DNA of 6,154 nucleotides, taken from positions 1 to 6,154 of the forward strand of contig VBAO01000400.1 of NCBI GenBank assembly GCA_005883865.1. The letters are read 5' to 3'. The notes under the pieces were generated by a model that saw only the letters and a list, made by a program, of their open reading frames with translations, had not been told where the DNA came from and searched no databases. The DNA is from Candidatus Segetimicrobium genomatis. GTDB taxonomy: Bacteria; Sysuimicrobiota; Sysuimicrobiia; Sysuimicrobiales; Segetimicrobiaceae. The translations under genes were made by a program, and so were the position numbers. The stretch's first letter is position 1, and every line of letters starts with the position of its first letter. Below, piece after piece: positions 1 to 6,137 of the stretch.

Positions 1-62
1 AGCTGGTTGTGTTCATTTCGTCCGTTTCACCGCATCGCTCCGATTGTAGTTTAAGCCACCAG

Positions 63-85
63 CCAAACTAAACGATAAGTTTTGG
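63..85. repeat. imperfect inverted repeat in the AT-richer end region
   Basis: CCAAACT (63-69) and AGTTTTGG (78-85) pair with a one-base bulge across an 8-nt loop. With the palindrome and the lon stem-loop it makes three successive dyads downstream of lon. It is weak and could be chance. The surrounding bases 1-87 hold no credible coding region. A -10-like TACAAT on the minus strand (43-48) might serve a gene beyond the window edge, but no good -35 accompanies it. Confidence 0.3.
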
Positions 86-87
86 AT

Positions 88-97
88 TCCGTACGGA
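88..97. repeat. 10-bp perfect palindrome next to the lon stem-loop
   Basis: TCCGTACGGA is its own reverse complement and abuts the 12-bp lon stem-loop directly. It could extend the terminator structure, serve as a protein site, or be chance in GC-rich DNA. Nothing further can be said from the sequence. Confidence 0.5.
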
Positions 98-125
98 GGC
101 CCCTCCCCCTCGTGGGGAAGGGGCC
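98..125 (-). terminator. probable lon terminator stem-loop (no T-run)
   Basis: Starting 21 nt after the lon stop, the minus strand reads GGCCCCTTCCCC, loop ACGA, then GGGGGAGGGGCC. This is a 12-bp stem, all Watson-Crick except one T-G pair. It should be very stable. The bases that follow are TCCGTACGGA rather than a T-run, so this is not a textbook intrinsic terminator. It may end transcription with a factor's help or protect the mRNA 3' end. Confidence 0.6.
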
Positions 126-146
126 GCGCCGCACGGGGAACGGTGG

Positions 147-2603
147 CTACGCCTGGATCGACGGCTGCGAACGGCGCAGGTCCGTCGGGGGATGGGAGAG
201 GACCGGCAACCCGAACCCCGGGCCCAAGGCCTCCTTGAGCACCTGGTCCATGTGCTCGACGAAGATGAACCGCAACTTCTTCTTGACGTTGGCAGGGATC
301 TCCACCAGATCCTTTTCATTCTCCTTGGGGACGATCACGATCTTGATCCCCGCGCGGTGGGCGGCGACGACCTTCTCCTTGAACCCGCCGATCGGGAGCA
401 CGTTGCCGCGCAGGGTAATCTCCCCGGTCATCGCGACGTCCTTCCGGACGTGCCGGCCGGTGAGCGCGGAGGCCAGGGCGGTCGCCATCGTGATCCCCGC
501 CGAGGGGCCGTCCTTGGGAACGGCGCCCGCGGGCACATGCACGTGCACGTCGTACCGCGACGTGAACGAGTCATCCGCCCCGAGCGCGAGCGCGCGACCG
601 CGGATATAGCTGAGCGCGGCCTGCGCGGATTCCTTCATCACGTCGCCGAGCTGCCCCGTGAGGGTCAGCTTCCCATCGCCCTTGACCAGGGTGGCCTCGA
701 CGGTGATGATGTCTCCCCCCTGCTCGGTGAACACGAGCCCGGTCGCGGCGCCCACCTCGTCGATCTTTCCGGCGCTGCCGTAATGGAACTTCGTCGGCCC
801 CAGGAACTTGTGCACGTTTTGGATCGTCACCTTGACCGAGGTCGCGTCCCCCTCGGCCACCTCACGGGCCACCTTGCGGCAGATCGTCGCGATCTCCCGC
901 TCCAGGTTTCGCACCCCGGCTTCGCGCGTGTACTGCCGGATGACGTGCCGGAGGCTCTCGTCGGTGAAGGCGATGTGCTCGGATTTGAGCCCATTTTCCT
1001 TCAACTGCTTCGGGATGAGGAACTCGGTCGCGATATGGTGCTTCTCATCCTCGATGTACCCCGAGAACCGGATCACCTCGAGGCGATCGCGGAGGGCCGG
1101 AGGCACGGTGTCCAGGATGTTGGCCGTCGTGATGAACATGACCTCGCGCAGGTCGAACGGGAGCTCCAGGTAATGGTCGCTGAACGAGTTGTTCTGCTCC
1201 GGGTCGAGCGCCTCCAGCAGGGCGGCCGACGGGTCCCCGCGGAAATCGATCCCCAGCTTATCGATCTCGTCCAGCATGAACACGGGGTTCTTGCTGCCCG
1301 CCGTGCGCATGCCCTGGATGATCCGGCCGGGCAGCGCCCCCACGTACGTCCGGCGGTGCCCCCGAACCTCGGCTTCGTCGCGGACGCCCCCCAGGGAGAC
1401 GCGGACGAACTTGCGTCCCAGGGCCCGCGCGAGCGACTTGCCGAGACTGGTCTTCCCGGTCCCCGGCGGACCCACGAAGCAGAGGATCGGCGCCTTCGAC
1501 TCGGGCGCGAGCTTGCGCACGGCGAGGTACTCCACGACCCGGTCCTTGGCTTTCTCCAGCCCGTAGTGGTCCTCGTCGAGGATCGCGCGGGCGGCCTTGA
1601 TGTCCAGCCGGTCGTCGGTCCGCGTGGACCACGGGAGCGCCAGAATCCAGTCCAGGTAGGTGCGGACCACGACCGCCTCCGCCACCATCGGGGGCATCTT
1701 CTCCAGGCGGCTGAGCTCCTCGACGGCCTTCTCCTTGACCTTCTCCGGCAGGTCGGCCTCTTCGATCCGCTTCCGATAGTCATCCACTTCCGCGGTCCGC
1801 TCGTCCTTCTCGCCGAGCTCCTGCTGGATCGCCTTGATCTGTTCTTTCAGGAAGTACTCGCGCTGGCTCTTCTCCATCTGCTTGCGAACCCGGTTCTGAA
1901 TCTTCCGCTCCAGCTCAAGGATGTTGATCTCTTTGGTGAGGATCCCGCTGAGCATCTCCAGCCGCTCCTTCGGGGCGGCCTCCAGCACCCGCTGCCGCTC
2001 GTCCACCCGAAGCTGGATGTGCTGAGCCACGAGGTCCGCGAGCCGGCCCGGCTCCTCGGCCGACATCGCCAGCATGAACGCCTCCGGGGCGATCGAGCGT
2101 GAGAGCCGCGCGTACCGCTCGAACTGGGATGTGACCCCGCGCATCAGGGCCTCGATCTCGAGCGGCTTGTCCTTGGGATCGGTGCGGAGCGTGATCCGGA
2201 CCTGGAAGAAGGGCGCCGTCTGGAGGAACTCCGCGATGGCTCCGCGGACGACCCCCTCGACGACCACCTGCACCGTGCCGTCGGCCTGCTTTCCGACCTG
2301 CAGGATCTTGCAGACCGTCCCCAGCCTGTAGAGGTCGTCCGGCCCGGGATCCTCCAGATCGTCCTGCTTCTGGGCTACCAGGAGGAGGACGCGATCGCCG
2401 GCGAGCGCCGCCTCGAGCGCCGCCAGGGACTTGGGCCGGCCCACCCCCAGGGGGACCACCATGAACGGCAGGACCACCGTTCCCTTGAGGGGCAGTATTG
2501 GCAAGGCCTCGGGGAGCGTGGGCTGCAGATCCTGTTCCCGCTTTTGCTCAGACTTCTGCTCCGACTTGTGCTCCGATTTTTGTTCCGGCTTCTGTTCCAT
2601 CAT
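147..2603 (-). CDS. lon: Lon ATP-dependent serine protease
   Basis: Lon is a homo-hexameric cytoplasmic protease that joins an AAA+ unfoldase and a Ser-Lys peptidase in one chain. It removes misfolded and short-lived regulatory proteins. From the ATG at 2603 the product has 818 residues (E. coli 784). After a charged N-terminal repeat (residues 3-24), the LAN domain starts near PILPLKGTVVLP (about 35). A coiled-coil region spans about 205-290. Walker A GPPGTGKT is at 378-385 and Walker B FMLDEID at 442-448. The protease domain has catalytic Ser701 (in KDGPSAGI) and Lys742 (in LPIGGFKEK). A tail of about 25 residues follows the usual end (VLKEAL), is Pro/Arg-containing and looks disordered. 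I chose 2603 for its Shine-Dalgarno sequence; starting at 2660 would add 19 residues unlike the family. All catalytic motifs are intact, so Lon should be active. It lies downstream of clpX, a common arrangement. Confidence 0.97.
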   Translation of the reverse strand: MMEQKPEQKSEHKSEQKSEQKREQDLQPTLPEALPILPLKGTVVLPFMVVPLGVGRPKSLAALEAALAGDRVLLLVAQKQDDLEDPGPDDLYRLGTVCKILQVGKQADGTVQVVVEGVVRGAIAEFLQTAPFFQVRITLRTDPKDKPLEIEALMRGVTSQFERYARLSRSIAPEAFMLAMSAEEPGRLADLVAQHIQLRVDERQRVLEAAPKERLEMLSGILTKEINILELERKIQNRVRKQMEKSQREYFLKEQIKAIQQELGEKDERTAEVDDYRKRIEEADLPEKVKEKAVEELSRLEKMPPMVAEAVVVRTYLDWILALPWSTRTDDRLDIKAARAILDEDHYGLEKAKDRVVEYLAVRKLAPESKAPILCFVGPPGTGKTSLGKSLARALGRKFVRVSLGGVRDEAEVRGHRRTYVGALPGRIIQGMRTAGSKNPVFMLDEIDKLGIDFRGDPSAALLEALDPEQNNSFSDHYLELPFDLREVMFITTANILDTVPPALRDRLEVIRFSGYIEDEKHHIATEFLIPKQLKENGLKSEHIAFTDESLRHVIRQYTREAGVRNLEREIATICRKVAREVAEGDATSVKVTIQNVHKFLGPTKFHYGSAGKIDEVGAATGLVFTEQGGDIITVEATLVKGDGKLTLTGQLGDVMKESAQAALSYIRGRALALGADDSFTSRYDVHVHVPAGAVPKDGPSAGITMATALASALTGRHVRKDVAMTGEITLRGNVLPIGGFKEKVVAAHRAGIKIVIVPKENEKDLVEIPANVKKKLRFIFVEHMDQVLKEALGPGFGLPVLSHPPTDLRRSQPSIQA
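2532..2597 (-). repeat. 12-nt tandem repeats coding an EQKS-type peptide at the Lon N-terminus
   Basis: Lon residues 3-22 are five consecutive tetrapeptides, EQKP, EQKS, EHKS, EQKS and EQKR, followed by a partial EQ. The DNA is a degenerate 12-nt tandem repeat (GAG CAG AAG TCG and variants). The units differ at synonymous positions, so the array is not freshly amplified. Such arrays can change length by slippage without shifting frame. The peptide is highly charged and polar and probably disordered or helical. It precedes the LAN domain and is not part of the Lon core. Confidence 0.85.
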
Positions 2604-2610
2604 CTGGTAT

Positions 2611-2618
2611 CCCCTCCC
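2611..2618 (-). promoter_or_regulatory. ribosome binding site that sets the lon start
   Basis: GGGAGGGG lies 7 nt upstream of the tandem ATGATG at 2598-2603. The more upstream in-frame ATG (2658-2660) has no Shine-Dalgarno sequence in front of it and abuts the AT-rich promoter-like patch. This favours initiation at 2603 or 2600 over 2660. Confidence 0.75.
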
Positions 2619-2660
2619 GCCGGGGCTGTCGACCACTCTCGTCTGTATCCCCCCCTCCAT

Positions 2661-2700
2661 CTAATACACATATAAACGGAAAATAGGCCGTGAAAGATTC
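2661..2700 (-). promoter_or_regulatory. possible lon promoter, AT-rich patch in the clpX-lon gap
   Basis: The 171-bp gap between clpX and lon is GC-rich except for this stretch, which on the minus strand contains TTTCAC, TATTTT, TTTATATG and TGTATTAG. Several -10-like hexamers (TATATG, TATTAG) are present, but none has a well-spaced good -35. Its position 60-100 bp before the lon start suggests a separate lon promoter, as is common for this gene. No convincing terminator follows clpX. A 6-bp pair CTGGCC/GGCCAG around 2749-2770 has no T-run. Confidence 0.35.
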
Positions 2701-2774
2701 CCGGGACCGGGACCCCGCCGGCCGACACCTCCCCCGTGCGGAGCAGGCTGGCCTCCCCCACGGGGCCAGGGCGT

Positions 2775-4005
2775 TCAGGCGGGCTTCTCTTTGGGCACCT
2801 TCTTGAGGTCGCTGGCGGTCAAGAGCAGCGGTTCGACGCGCTTGGCGATGGTCTCCTCGGTGATGATGCACCGTTTGACATCCCCGCGGGATGGGATCTC
2901 ATACATGATGTTGAGCATGATCTCCTCGAGCACGGTCCTGAGCCCCCGCGCGCCGGTGTGCCGGGTCATGGCCTCCCGGGCGACCGCCCGCAGCGCGCCA
3001 TCGCTCACGACGAGCTCCACCCCATCCATCTCTAGGATTTTCTGGTACTGACGGACGAGGGCGTTGCGGGGCTCCACCAGGATCGACACCAGGTCGGATT
3101 CGGTCAGCGGCTCGATCGGCACAACGATCGGGAGCCGGCCGATGAACTCGGGGATGAGGCCATAGCGCAGGAGATCCTGGGGCATGACCTTCCCCAGCAG
3201 TTCGCTCACGCGCTGCTCGCGCTTCGGCTCGATCTTCGCCCCAAATCCGATGCTGGCGACCCGGGTGCGCGACTCGATGATCCGCTCGAGACCGTCAAAC
3301 GCCCCGCCGCAGATGAATAGGATGTTGGCCGTATCGATCTGGATGAACTCCTGGTGCGGGTGCTTCCGTCCGCAGGGCCTGCTGCACGCCTTCCCCCGAG
3401 ACATCCCGGGTGATCGACGGGTTCTCGGACTTCCGAGCGATCTTGTCGACCTCGTCGATGTACACGATGCCCCGCTCGGCCCGCTTGACGTCGTAATCGG
3501 ACGTCTGAATGAGGCGGAGGAGGATGTTCTCGACATCCTCCCCCACGTACCCCGCCTCCGTCAGCGAGGTCGCGTCGGCGATCGCGAACGGGACATCGAG
3601 GATTCGGGCGAGGGTCTGGGCGAGCAGCGTCTTGCCGCATCCCGTGGGCCCGACCAGCAAGATGTTGCTCTTCTGGAGCTCCACATCGCTGGCGCGTTTC
3701 GGGGGTGACCCGATCCGCTTGTAGTGGTTGTAGACGGCCACCGCCAGCGCCTTCTTCGCCCGCTCCTGGCCGATCACGTACTGACACAGGGTCTGGTAGA
3801 TCTCGTGCGGCTTCGGGATGCTCTTCGCTTTGGCCGGCCCGCGGGTTTCGCCGTACAGTTCCTCTTCGATGATCTCGTTGCAGAGCTCGATGCACTCGTC
3901 GCAGATGTACACGCCGGGCCCGGCGACCAGCTTGCGGACCTGTTCCTGCGTCTTCCCGCAGAATGAGCACTTCAGGCGGTCGCGCTCGTCCCCGAACTTA
4001 AACAT
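2775..4005 (-). pseudogene. clpX: clpX, ClpXP unfoldase subunit, frameshifted by an internal deletion of about 44 nt
   Basis: ClpX is the AAA+ hexamer that recognises, unfolds and translocates substrates into ClpP. The first frame (4005 to 3373, residues 1-211) has the zinc-binding domain with Cys13/16/35/38, Walker A GPTGCGKT (119-126), pore-1 GYVG (152-155), Walker B VYIDE (181-185) and GEGVQQAL. It then leaves the family sequence and stops at 3295. The family sequence resumes in another frame at 3371 with GRKHPHQEF. That 198-residue part holds sensor 1 (ILFICGG), the ClpP-docking IGF loop, the arginine finger of FIGRLP and sensor 2 GARGLR, and ends at 2775. About 15 residues that normally lie between QQAL and GRKH (LKxxEGT...PPQG) are absent. 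Allowing for them the protein would be about 424 residues, the usual length. Neither half shows other decay, so this is a recent lesion or a sequence error. No strong ribosome binding site precedes the ATG, 3 bp after clpP, so coupled translation is likely. Confidence 0.93.
3369..3375 (-). other. deletion and frameshift junction in clpX
   Basis: On the minus strand codon 211 (CTG, 3373-3375) is followed by a single C (3372). Next comes GGA (3369-3371), the first codon of the downstream frame (Gly of GRKH). Family members have about 15 codons here, so a single base in place of about 45 implies a net loss of about 44 nt. The retained C fits either flank: the first base of the expected Leu codon or the last base of a preceding GGC. 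A short microhomology at the break is therefore plausible. Confidence 0.85.
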
Positions 4006-4008
4006 CGC

Positions 4009-4635
4009 TCATCGGCTGGCGGCCGGAGGGGTGGCCAGTTTTCGGGACTTGATCACGTCGTCGATGAGGCCGTATTCCTTCGCCTCCTCGGCGCTCATCC
4101 AGAAGTTGCGTTCGGTGTCCCGCTCCACCCGCTCGAGCGGCTGCCCGGTGTGCTTCGCCAGCACCTCGTTGAGGATCTGCCGGATCGCCAGGAACTCCTT
4201 CGTCTGGATGCTGATGTCCGACACGGACCCCTCGGCGCCGCCCCACGGTTGGTGGATCATCATGCGGGAATACGTGAGCGCAAACCGGCGGCCCTTGGTG
4301 CCCCCCGCCAGGATGATCGCGCCCGCGCTCGCCGCCAGCCCCACGCAGATCGTGGACACGGGCGCCCGCATGTACTGCATCGTGTCGTAGATCGCCAACC
4401 CCGCCGTGGCCGATCCACCCGGGGTGTTCACGTACAACTGGATCTCCTTCTCCGGGTCCTCGTACTCGAGATAGAGCATCTGCGCGATGATGAGGTTGGT
4501 CATCTCATCCTGGATCGGTCCGCCGATGAAGATGAGCCGCTCGCGGAGCAGACGAGAGTAGATGTCATACGCCCGCTCCCCCCGCGCGGTCTGCTCGACG
4601 ACGATTGGCATGTAGAGCTTGGGGCGATCGTCCAC
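4009..4635 (-). CDS. clpP: ATP-dependent Clp protease proteolytic subunit
   Basis: ClpP is the serine peptidase whose two stacked heptameric rings form the chamber into which ClpX or ClpA/C threads unfolded proteins. The 208-residue product aligns without gaps to E. coli ClpP (207 residues) at a constant offset of 8. The nucleophile is Ser103 (in GLAASAGA) and the general base is His128 (in MMIHQP). The position of the catalytic Asp (E. coli precursor D185) is Asn177 here, within ERDTERNFWM and encoded by AAC at 4105-4107. Listeria ClpP1 is a known ClpP with Asn at this position, so the enzyme may be attenuated, may depend on a partner or may still be active. The oligomerisation and handle regions look complete, and there is no long propeptide. 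The start is GTG with a strong Shine-Dalgarno sequence. It sits 3 bp after tig and 3 bp before clpX, the normal arrangement for a ClpXP pair. Confidence 0.96.
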   Translation of the reverse strand: MDDRPKLYMPIVVEQTARGERAYDIYSRLLRERLIFIGGPIQDEMTNLIIAQMLYLEYEDPEKEIQLYVNTPGGSATAGLAIYDTMQYMRAPVSTICVGLAASAGAIILAGGTKGRRFALTYSRMMIHQPWGGAEGSVSDISIQTKEFLAIRQILNEVLAKHTGQPLERVERDTERNFWMSAEEAKEYGLIDDVIKSRKLATPPAASR

Positions 4636-4638
4636 CGA

Positions 4639-5910
4639 TCAACTCCCTCCTGACATGCCCGCGACAAGCGTTGCCATGGCCTTCTGCCGAAGGAGGTATT
4701 CCTGCAGTCCGGCGAGCCGGTCGCCCTGAGCGAGCCAGCCCTGCATCTTCTGGACGTCCTCGCGCGATTCTTGGGCGAGGTTCTCGACCGCGCGAGACAT
4801 CTCCTCCTCGGTGAGCGTCAATCCCTCGCGGCGCGCGACCTCGTCCAGCACGAGCCGCACCCGCACCCGGCGCTCCGCGCCCGGCCGCAGGTCGGCCCGG
4901 AGGGTCGCTTCGTCTTTCTCCTGGGACCGCAGATAGGTCTCCAGGCTCAAGCCGCGCGACTGCAACCGGCGGGCGAGCTCCTCGAGCATGTGCTCGACCT
5001 CGTGCAGCACCATGCTGTCGGGCAGGTCGATGCTCACCTGCGCGAGCACCGCCTCGAGCGCGCGCTCCCGCACGTCCCGCGCCTCGGACTCCGCCCGCTC
5101 GCGGGCCAGCCGCTCCCGGAGGCGCTCGCGCAGGGCGGCGAGGGTCGGCTCGTCGGAAACCGTGCGGGCGAACGCGTCGTCGAGGGCGGGCAGCGCCTTC
5201 CGCCGGACATCGAGCACGTGGAGACGCACCGTCCCCTCGCTCCCCGCGGGCTGAACCTCCCGATCCTCGCCGGTGCGGACTCCCTCCAGGGCCGCCTCGA
5301 CCTCCGCGGGCAGCAGGCCGCCGCCGACCTCCGCAAGGATTTCTTTGCCGGGTTGCAGCCGCGCGATCCCCGCCGGAGCCTCCGCCACCTTGAGCAGGAC
5401 GTAGTCCCCACGGCCCGCGGGCTCGGCCTCGGCGCTCACGAGGCGCCCCTGCCGGGCGCGCAGGTCCTCGAGCACTCGATCCACGTCGGCGTCGGTCACC
5501 GGGTGCGCGTCATGGGCCACTCGGATCGTCCGATAATCGGGGAGCGCGACCTGGGGGCGAACCTCGACGGTGGCGATGAAGTGCAGCCCTTTGCCGTCCG
5601 CGCCGTCTTTGACCTCGAACGACGGCCGGGCGACCGGGGAGAGGCCGGCCTGGGCGACCGCCTGCGCATAACGCTCCGGGAGGAGCCGCTCGAGCGCCTC
5701 CTCGCGAAGCGCGTCTGTTCCGACGTGACGCTCCAGCACCGCGCGCGGGGCCTTCCCCCGCCGGAACCCCGGCACCGTCACCCGCTGCACCAGCGTGGCG
5801 TACGCCTGGTCCATCGCCCGAGCCACCTCGTCCTCGGAGATGTCGATCTCGAGAACCGCGCGGCTGCCCGGCTCCGTCCTCCACGCCATTTTCTCCGCGG
5901 CCGTTGCCAT
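4639..5910 (-). CDS. tig: trigger factor, ribosome-associated chaperone
   Basis: Trigger factor docks at the ribosomal exit tunnel and shields nascent chains in the cytoplasm. The 423-residue product is close to the E. coli length of 432. The N-terminal ribosome-binding domain carries the signature GFRRGKAP at residues 48-55. A FKBP-type PPIase-like region (about 157-250) ends in ALPALDDAFA, the usual border with the C-terminal domain. That helical C-terminal domain (about 250-423) is rich in Arg and Glu. The PPIase region seems roughly a dozen residues short and lacks the usual FPEDY-like flap, so isomerase activity is doubtful. I chose the ATG at 5910 because MATAAEK fits the usual family N-terminus. 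An in-frame GTG at 5917-5919 is also possible: GGAGG (5924-5928) lies 4 nt before that GTG but 13 nt before the ATG. The open frame continues upstream into the tRNA gene, which is not credible coding. The stop lies 3 bp before clpP. Confidence 0.95.
   Translation of the reverse strand: MATAAEKMAWRTEPGSRAVLEIDISEDEVARAMDQAYATLVQRVTVPGFRRGKAPRAVLERHVGTDALREEALERLLPERYAQAVAQAGLSPVARPSFEVKDGADGKGLHFIATVEVRPQVALPDYRTIRVAHDAHPVTDADVDRVLEDLRARQGRLVSAEAEPAGRGDYVLLKVAEAPAGIARLQPGKEILAEVGGGLLPAEVEAALEGVRTGEDREVQPAGSEGTVRLHVLDVRRKALPALDDAFARTVSDEPTLAALRERLRERLARERAESEARDVRERALEAVLAQVSIDLPDSMVLHEVEHMLEELARRLQSRGLSLETYLRSQEKDEATLRADLRPGAERRVRVRLVLDEVARREGLTLTEEEMSRAVENLAQESREDVQKMQGWLAQGDRLAGLQEYLLRQKAMATLVAGMSGGS
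4646..4651 (-). promoter_or_regulatory. ribosome binding site of clpP
   Basis: AGGAGG lies 10 nt upstream of the GTG at 4633-4635, inside the last codons of tig. It is a full match to the anti-Shine-Dalgarno core. It supports the GTG start of clpP and coupling of clpP translation to tig. No ATG in this frame lies close enough to compete before codon 9. Confidence 0.8.
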
Positions 5911-5955
5911 GGGGGCCACGCACCCTCCCTCACGCTCGGGGCACACCTGACGGCA

Positions 5956-5988
5956 GATAGCCTCGACGGTGCATCCGTCGAGGCTATC
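5956..5988 (-). repeat. perfect 14-bp inverted repeat in the tig 5' leader
   Basis: The minus strand reads GATAGCCTCGACGG, loop ATGCA, then CCGTCGAGGCTATC: a perfect 14-bp stem with a 5-nt loop. It begins about 5 nt after the predicted transcription start, so the tig-clpP-clpX mRNA would begin with this stem-loop. No T-run follows, so it does not look like a standard intrinsic terminator. It does not match the CIRCE operator consensus (TTAGCACTC-N9-GAGTGCTAA). Possible roles are a 5'-end stabiliser of the mRNA, an operator for a dimeric repressor placed just downstream of the promoter, or a partial attenuator. The structure is seen directly; the role is inference. Confidence 0.85.
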
Positions 5989-5999
5989 GATCCACGCGC

Positions 6000-6029
6000 A
6001 GTATAGCACACGACCGAATGGAGGTTCAA
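6000..6029 (-). promoter_or_regulatory. sigma-70-type promoter for tig-clpP-clpX
   Basis: On the minus strand a -35-like TTGAAC (6024-6029) is followed by an 18-nt spacer and the -10 hexamer TATACT (6000-6005). The -10 matches the TATAAT consensus at five of six positions and is preceded by TGC, the extended -10 motif. Transcription should start near 5993-5994, about 84 nt upstream of the tig start codon. This is the best promoter-like signal in the window. It sits between tRNA-Leu and tig, where an operon promoter is expected. The assignment rests on sequence match only. Confidence 0.65.
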
Positions 6030-6050
6030 GCAAACCGCGGCATCGCTCAG

Positions 6051-6137
6051 TGCGGGCGGAGGGATTTGAACCCCCACGGACCTTTCGGCCCACCAGGTCC
6101 TAAGCCTGGTGCGTCTGCCGGATTCCGCCACGCCCGC
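6051..6137 (-). tRNA. tRNA-Leu (anticodon TAG)
   Basis: The minus strand folds as a class II tRNA. The 7-bp acceptor stem pairs GCGGGCG (6131-6137) with CGCCCGC (6052-6058), and the discriminator base is A at 6051. The anticodon stem CCAGG/CCTGG encloses the loop CTTAGGA, which places anticodon TAG at 6100-6102. G37 and A38 follow the anticodon. A long variable arm with a GGGCC-GAAA-GGTCC-type stem and a T loop beginning TTCAAAT complete the structure. The long variable arm, TAG anticodon and A discriminator together indicate leucine, reading CTN codons. The bases after the discriminator are CTG, so CCA is not encoded and must be added enzymatically. Only 17 bases upstream are in the window, so its promoter cannot be seen. 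I see no clear terminator before tig, so some read-through into the tig leader is possible. Confidence 0.96.

Noticed and set aside
1..16. Possible start of a further minus-strand gene (ATGAACACAACC from 16 downwards) behind a TACAAT -10 at 43-48
   Set aside because: Only five codons are in the window, there is no clear ribosome binding site, and the -35 is poor. This is not enough to call a gene.
192..2102. Long plus-strand open frame (636 codons) opposite lon
   Set aside because: It is the antisense shadow of lon in GC-rich DNA. Its protein has a low-complexity His/Arg/Asp/Leu composition and no recognisable family, while the minus strand encodes a complete Lon.
2604..2660. Lon start at the ATG at 2660
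   Set aside because: There is no Shine-Dalgarno sequence in front of it, the added 19 residues do not look like Lon, and a strong ribosome binding site sits before ATGATG at 2598-2603.
3360..3380. Programmed ribosomal frameshift as the explanation for clpX
   Set aside because: There is no slippery heptamer or downstream stimulator, and about 15 conserved residues are physically absent, which frameshifting cannot supply.
2775..3536. Separate gene starting at 3536 for the second half of clpX
   Set aside because: The codons before 3371 in that frame are the shadow of the upstream clpX frame (Arg/Ser-rich, no motifs). Only the part from GRKH onwards is real ClpX.
5956..5988. CIRCE/HrcA operator or intrinsic terminator of tRNA-Leu
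   Set aside because: The arms do not match the CIRCE consensus and the loop is 5 nt instead of 9. No T-run follows, and it lies downstream of a good promoter, so tRNA termination is not its evident purpose.
4771..6006. Plus-strand open frame (411 codons) opposite tig
   Set aside because: It is an antisense shadow rich in Arg, Leu and His with no family motifs, and it also runs through the tig promoter and hairpin.
5911..6093. N-terminal extension of trigger factor from an ATG at 6093
   Set aside because: The extra 61 codons run through the tRNA-Leu gene, the promoter and the hairpin, and do not resemble trigger factor. The family N-terminus begins near 5910.
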